Notes under the pieces: model-generated | What the model saw: the letters and a program-made list of their open reading frames with translations, nothing else | The model's database searches: none | Told to the model about the DNA's origin: nothing | Assembly (NCBI GenBank): GCA_012517735.1 | Contig: JAAYUK010000143.1 | Location: forward strand, 1-51,135 | Direction: 5' to 3' | DNA from: Nitrospiraceae bacterium | GTDB lineage: Bacteria; Nitrospirota; Thermodesulfovibrionia; Thermodesulfovibrionales; Dissulfurispiraceae | DNA length: 51,135 nucleotides | In this document: one piece after another, positions 46,116 to 51,135 of the stretch | Layout: each line of letters begins with the position of its first letter | Position numbering within the stretch: position 1 is the first letter of the stretch | Program-made: the position numbers and the translations under genes

Positions 46116-46370
46116 ATGAAACAAGGCGGTGTCTGTCCGAAGCCGGAAGAGTTTTTCTTAAATGGCTCAGATACCGCGGTGATGGCACTCACCAACCGGC
46201 AGTCAAGCCGCTCGTCTGCCGGAGAATGGCAGTCCAGGTATTATTTGATTCTCTTTGCCAGCCTGATCGCAATCGCAGAAATCTTCACCGGCGGCGATAC
46301 CTCGAACGACAACATGTTTTTCAATTGGATGAATATGTTCCTCCCTTTTTCATCCGAGAATTGTCATTAG
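46116..46370 (+). CDS. Small open frame running into repeat copy 3 (84 aa), doubtful
   Basis: ATG 46116 has an AAAGG upstream and encodes one predicted membrane helix (YYLILFASLIAIAEIF). The last five codons and the stop come from the repeat terminus, so if it is real the gene was truncated by the insertion, or it is a remnant. No family recognised. Confidence 0.3.
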   Translation: MKQGGVCPKPEEFFLNGSDTAVMALTNRQSSRSSAGEWQSRYYLILFASLIAIAEIFTGGDTSNDNMFFNWMNMFLPFSSENCH

Positions 46371-46541
46371 CCTGGCAGGACAGGCAACGCCGCTCATTCT
46401 CGGACGGCATCCAGCCGTCCTCCGAGGTATTCGCCTGGCACATACGTCCTGTAAGTGCCGCTTCGCCGAATAAATCCGCTCTGTTGCCAGTCCAGCCAGG
46501 CTTAGAGCGTTATTGGATCGAATCCAATGACCATTTTGGGA
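46353..46541 (-). repeat. Dispersed 190-bp inverted-repeat element, copy 3 (complete, inverted)
   Basis: Complete element in the opposite orientation to copies 1 and 2. The termini TCCGAGAATTGTCATT (46353-46368) and AATGACCATTTTGGGA (46526-46541) match at 13 of 16 positions as inverted repeats. The internal hairpin of GGACGGC/GCCGTCC is kept, and the second hairpin reads GGCACTTAC/GTATGTGCC, where copy 2 has GGCACATAC/GGATGTGCC: a stem is preserved in both copies despite changes. Confidence 0.88.
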
Positions 46542-46613
46542 TAAACCGTTCTGAAAAAGACGTTTCGGACGCCAGCCCCCATTGTCTGGCGCACACCGGA
46601 GCATTCCGACCGG

Positions 46614-47876
46614 TCAAACATTCAACTCGGCAATGACCTTCACAAACGCCTTGAGGCAGTCGGCATCATAATCGCCGTATTCGGTCACTTCTCTGGTCAG
46701 CAGGGCAAGCGCCATGTAAGGGGTATGGGAATACCGGTACGGCCTCGGTGTGGTCAGGGCATCGTATGAATCGACCAGCGATGTTATCCTGCCGAAGATG
46801 GTCAGCTTGTCCTTTCCGAGACGGAGTGGATAGCCATTGCCCGAAAGCTTTTCATGATGCTGCAGGACAGCCACCAGCGACTCCCTGGGAATGGCGGGGT
46901 TCGGTTCGAGGATTCTTACTCCCTCAATCGGATGCTGCCGCATCAGCCGGAACTCTTCATTCGTCAGCTGTCCCGGCTTGTCGAGCACCTCAGGAGGAAT
47001 CGTGCTCTTGCCGACATCATGCATCATTGCGCCGATACCGAGTTTTTCCAGACGGTCCCGATCAAGTCCGAGAGCAGCTCCCAAGGCAACCGACAGCACT
47101 GACACATTCACAGAGTGGGTATACGTGTAGAGATCATGGTTCCTGAGCGACATCAGATCCTGAACCTCGACGTCCTGATTCAAAACCGCATCGGTTATCG
47201 ATCCGACAAAGGTGACCAGGGTGCCGGTTTTCGTTGAATCTTTCGGATCCGACAGAACATCGCGCATGAGGATTTTCGAGTTCTCTTTCATGCTGATCGC
47301 CCGTGTCTTCCGCCTGACTTCCGCCGGAATCGCCGGAGACTCGAAAAGTCCCTGCAGATAATCCTGATAGAGCGGAATATCCTGCGCCCGAATGGCGAGA
47401 TCGCCCTTGACGACAACCCCATGGGCAGGAATAAGCATGGGAGATCGCTGGGTAGCTTCCGCAATCTGCCTGACTGAAACTCCGTCGATTTCAAAAAGAG
47501 AGAAGGTGATTCGGGAGCCCGGCAAAAAAAGATTCCGGTCTACCAGCAGGGTTTTTTCTATCTGGTGATACTCTTTTTTCTTTTTGGTGTATGCGACCTG
47601 TTTTTCGAGCTCGAGGCCTTCCGATGCATCAGCGGGCTGGCTCTGGCCGAGATAGGCGGCAATCAGGCTGGCATCGCCCTCAACATAGACCGTTGTAATC
47701 CCCTTCAGGCTGGCAACGCGATGGGCATCTTCGTCGAAATGGGTCCATTTCGGAAACAGCCGTTCAAGCCCATCCAGCCCCTCATAATAGACATCAAACG
47801 GAATCCTGAGGCCGACCAGCAAGCGGTCGATATTGATCGGAACCTTAGTTTTTGAGCCTGAAACCGTCTCAACCAT
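46614..47876 (-). CDS. HD-GYP domain protein, paralog of the 33485 gene
   Basis: A protein of about 420 residues with a C-terminal HD-GYP domain: HDVGKSTIPPEVLDKPG, QHHEKLSGNGYPLRLGKDKL and YTHSVNV, predicted to hydrolyse cyclic-di-GMP. Its N-terminal part resembles the other HD-GYP protein of this window (RIPFDVYYEG, QIEKTLLVDR), so the two arose by duplication. The start is uncertain: ATG 47876 has a poor ribosome site and GTG 47885 is an alternative. It lies 126 bp downstream of parA; a TATAAT on the minus strand at 47960-47965 suggests its own promoter. Confidence 0.87.
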   Translation of the reverse strand: MVETVSGSKTKVPINIDRLLVGLRIPFDVYYEGLDGLERLFPKWTHFDEDAHRVASLKGITTVYVEGDASLIAAYLGQSQPADASEGLELEKQVAYTKKKKEYHQIEKTLLVDRNLFLPGSRITFSLFEIDGVSVRQIAEATQRSPMLIPAHGVVVKGDLAIRAQDIPLYQDYLQGLFESPAIPAEVRRKTRAISMKENSKILMRDVLSDPKDSTKTGTLVTFVGSITDAVLNQDVEVQDLMSLRNHDLYTYTHSVNVSVLSVALGAALGLDRDRLEKLGIGAMMHDVGKSTIPPEVLDKPGQLTNEEFRLMRQHPIEGVRILEPNPAIPRESLVAVLQHHEKLSGNGYPLRLGKDKLTIFGRITSLVDSYDALTTPRPYRYSHTPYMALALLTREVTEYGDYDADCLKAFVKVIAELNV

Positions 47877-48002
47877 TTTTTTCACGTCGTGCCACCATGC
47901 GCTGTAGCTCCACAAAACAGGAGCGGATCTCCCCGCTCTTCATCCGGACGGGTACTTTTATTATATGCAATTCTTCCGGAAAGGAGAACCTCGCAAAAAA
48001 AA

Positions 48003-48772
48003 TCAGAAAAGCAGACTATTGTCGTTCAGGATTTCCTTGGCGAGAGTGAGGTATCCCTGAGCGCCGGAAGAATTCGGCGCATAGAGGATCGCCGGCTTGC
48101 CGTGGCCCGGAGCCTCGGCCAGAATGACGTTCCGGGGGATGATCGCATCATAGACTTTGGTCCGGAATACCCTCCGCACGTCTTCGGCTATCTGGCGGGA
48201 GAGCGAAAGGTGGCGGTTATGCATGGTAAGCAGAATCCCTTCAAGGTCAAGCGTCTCGTTAAAACTGCCCCGAATGCGCCAGAGCAGCTTGATCAGAAGG
48301 CTCAGTCCCTCAACCGCAAAATATTCGCACTGCACCGGCACCAGAACCGAATGCGACGCAACCAGCGCATTCAGCGTCAGCAGGCCGAATGACGGCGGGC
48401 AATCGACGAAAATGAACCGGAACTCGCTCTTGAGCGGATCGAGAATCCGCTTGAGCGCCCGCTCCCGTTCGGGTTGTTCGAACAGTTCGATCTCCGAGAC
48501 AAACAGGTCCATGGTCGTAGGTATGACATACAGGTTGGGCACCATGGTCCGGGTCAGCACATCCTCGATGCCGCATTTACCGGCGTAGAGATCGTAGAGT
48601 CCAAGCTTCACAGCATCCCGCTTGATACCGAGCCCGCTTGTCAGGTTTCCCTGCGGATCGGAGTCGATGACGAGGACCGATTCGTTGGAAAGCGCCAGTG
48701 CAGCGGAGAGATTCAGGGCGGTGGTCGTCTTGCCGACTCCGCCCTTCTGGTTGGCTATGGAAATGATCTTGT

Positions 48773-48776
<4 letters not shown>
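48003..48776 (-). CDS. parA: ParA/Soj-family ATPase
   Basis: Deviant Walker A ATPase of 257 residues that positions DNA or protein cargo. [18 protein letters not shown] (about 11-28), [14 protein letters not shown] and [18 protein letters not shown] are the signature motifs. It has no ParB gene next to it in this window. It shares four bases with the upstream NifA-like gene (ATGA), an unusual pairing, so it may not be the chromosomal ParA. Cargo unknown. Confidence 0.9.
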
Positions 48777-50317
<1,541 letters not shown>

Positions 50318-50437
50318 GGAGACTAGTGTACCATATGCGACAAAAATGTTCACCATGCAAACGGAAATGTACTGATATCTGTTTCTCTGGCGCATGGGCT
50401 TTCCCGTGCAGCACAAAGAGCGAGTTCCTGTCATCCA

Positions 50438-50466
50438 TTGCAAAATAGGATTCGGTACAGTATCAT
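50438..50466 (+). promoter_or_regulatory. Candidate promoter of the REC gene
   Basis: TTGCAA (50438-50443), 17 bp, TATCAT (50461-50466). The ATG at 50473 follows only six bases after the -10 box, so the mRNA may be leaderless. Confidence 0.4.
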
Positions 50467-50472
50467 CAAAGT

Positions 50473-50991
50473 ATGGTGGACAGGACACGAAACCGGATTT
50501 TGATTGTTGACGACGACCCAACGATTGTTGATATCATCCGCACCGTTCTCCTCGGAAAAGGATATCACTGCGACAGCGCCCCTGACGGGATTGAAGCGCT
50601 CCGTCTCTGTGAAGAGAATGTCTATGATGCGGTGATCTCCGATGTAGTCATGCCCGGCATGAACGGACTGCAGCTGACCCGCGAGCTGACGAAACGCAAT
50701 ATCGATGCGCCGATCATGGTCATGACCGGATACGGCGGGGAGAATGCCGCGGCTGAAGCGATAGAGGCGGGAGCAAGCGAATTCATCGAAAAACCCTTCT
50801 CCCTTGCGGCTTTTGACCTGCGCTTCCAGAAAATGGTGCAGCAGCACGAAATCCTTCGCATGAACCGGGAAAAGCAGAGCGAGTTTCAGAAGATCAGTTC
50901 GTCAATGATCGCGGGAATCGAAAAGGACGCTTACGAAAATCTTGCGCGCCTCCAGAAAGAACTCGACGCGCTCCGCACCAAAAAAGGATAG
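50473..50991 (+). CDS. Response regulator receiver (CheY-like) protein with C-terminal coil
   Basis: Two-component receiver of 172 residues. The REC domain (about 8-125) has VDDDP at the acidic pocket, phosphoacceptor Asp in [18 protein letters not shown] at the switch threonine and IEKPF with the conserved Lys. About 45 charged, helical residues follow with no DNA-binding or enzyme domain. The gene diverges from the NifA-like activator across about 155 bp. No histidine kinase is in the window. No ribosome site is visible before ATG 50473. Confidence 0.85.
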   Translation: MVDRTRNRILIVDDDPTIVDIIRTVLLGKGYHCDSAPDGIEALRLCEENVYDAVISDVVMPGMNGLQLTRELTKRNIDAPIMVMTGYGGENAAAEAIEAGASEFIEKPFSLAAFDLRFQKMVQQHEILRMNREKQSEFQKISSSMIAGIEKDAYENLARLQKELDALRTKKG

Positions 50992-51007
50992 TCAGACAGC
51001 AGACGAA

Positions 51008-51083
51008 TGGTGGACGGTAAGGGATTCGAACCCTCGGCCCCCACGTTGCGAACGTGATGCTCTCCCAGCTGAGCTAACCGCCC
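51008..51083 (-). tRNA. tRNA-Ala (anticodon CGC)
   Basis: A 76-nt cloverleaf read on the minus strand. Acceptor GGGCGGT pairs with ACCGTCC; the D arm is GCTC/GAGC, the anticodon arm TCACG/CGTGG with loop TTCGCAA (anticodon CGC) and the T arm contains GGTTCGAATCC. The discriminator A and an encoded CCA are present. The G3-U70 wobble pair in the acceptor is the alanine identity element. Confidence 0.95.
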
Positions 51084-51135
51084 GATTCCACCCGAATGAA
51101 AAAAGTATAGCACAAAGTCCGCGATGAGTAATAAG
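51084..51135 (-). promoter_or_regulatory. Candidate promoter of tRNA-Ala
   Basis: TATACT on the minus strand, about 20 bases before the tRNA 5' end, is a good -10 box; the -35 box, spaced 17 bp, reads TTACTC and is weak. Confidence 0.4.

Noticed and set aside
50931-51113. Minus-strand 60-codon frame across the tRNA
   Set aside because: It is a translation through tRNA-Ala, a known artefact.

Overview
The window looks like the chromosome of a Gram-negative, motile, anaerobe-leaning bacterium of moderately high GC. Lipoproteins, a tripartite RND efflux pump, periplasmic Dsb and cytochrome-like proteins and MotAB stators indicate a diderm. The NuoEFG-less complex I, ribonuclease Y with YmdB, the Clostridia-type citrate synthase and the c-type heme motifs fit a Nitrospirota or deltaproteobacterial-type lineage. 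That placement is an inference from gene content only.

Layout. 1-85: right end of a dispersed 190-bp inverted-repeat element. 268-5423: RNA/DNA metabolism (rhlB, a small basic protein, a THUMP methyltransferase, a Rep-type helicase). 5487-8542: a secreted five-repeat Cys protein, citrate synthase, greB and a 67-aa protein. 8559-11684: a lower-GC island with a LysR regulator diverging from two paralogous Tat-exported C_GCAxxG_C_C proteins that end in CxxCH, with an OsmC-like gene between them. 11753-15169: GIY-YIG protein, second repeat copy, DsbC-like protein with a CxxCH motif, radical SAM protein and a second OsmC-like protein. 15281-18172: ymdB, rny and a 6S RNA. 18228-28350: nuoABCDHIJKLMN on the minus strand behind a strong sigma70-type promoter. 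28486-32327: two flagellar stator pairs in one five-gene operon with a PilZ-like gene between them. 32503-38545: EamA transporter, HD-GYP protein, rarA, MscS-type channel. 38567-44435: RND efflux operon. 44791-50991: exported protein of unknown function, third repeat copy, a second HD-GYP protein, ParA, a NifA-like sigma54 activator and a REC-domain protein. 51008-51083: tRNA-Ala(CGC).

How the parts relate. Complex I without its NADH module probably takes electrons from something other than NADH and supplies ion-motive force; the stators and the RND pump consume such gradients. PilZ-like and HD-GYP proteins suggest cyclic-di-GMP control of motility. The LysR island, the DsbC-like protein and the OsmC proteins suggest periplasmic redox or thiol chemistry. 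The most unusual items are the LysR/C_GCAxxG/CxxCH island, the secreted Cys-pair repeat protein and the three-copy structured repeat.
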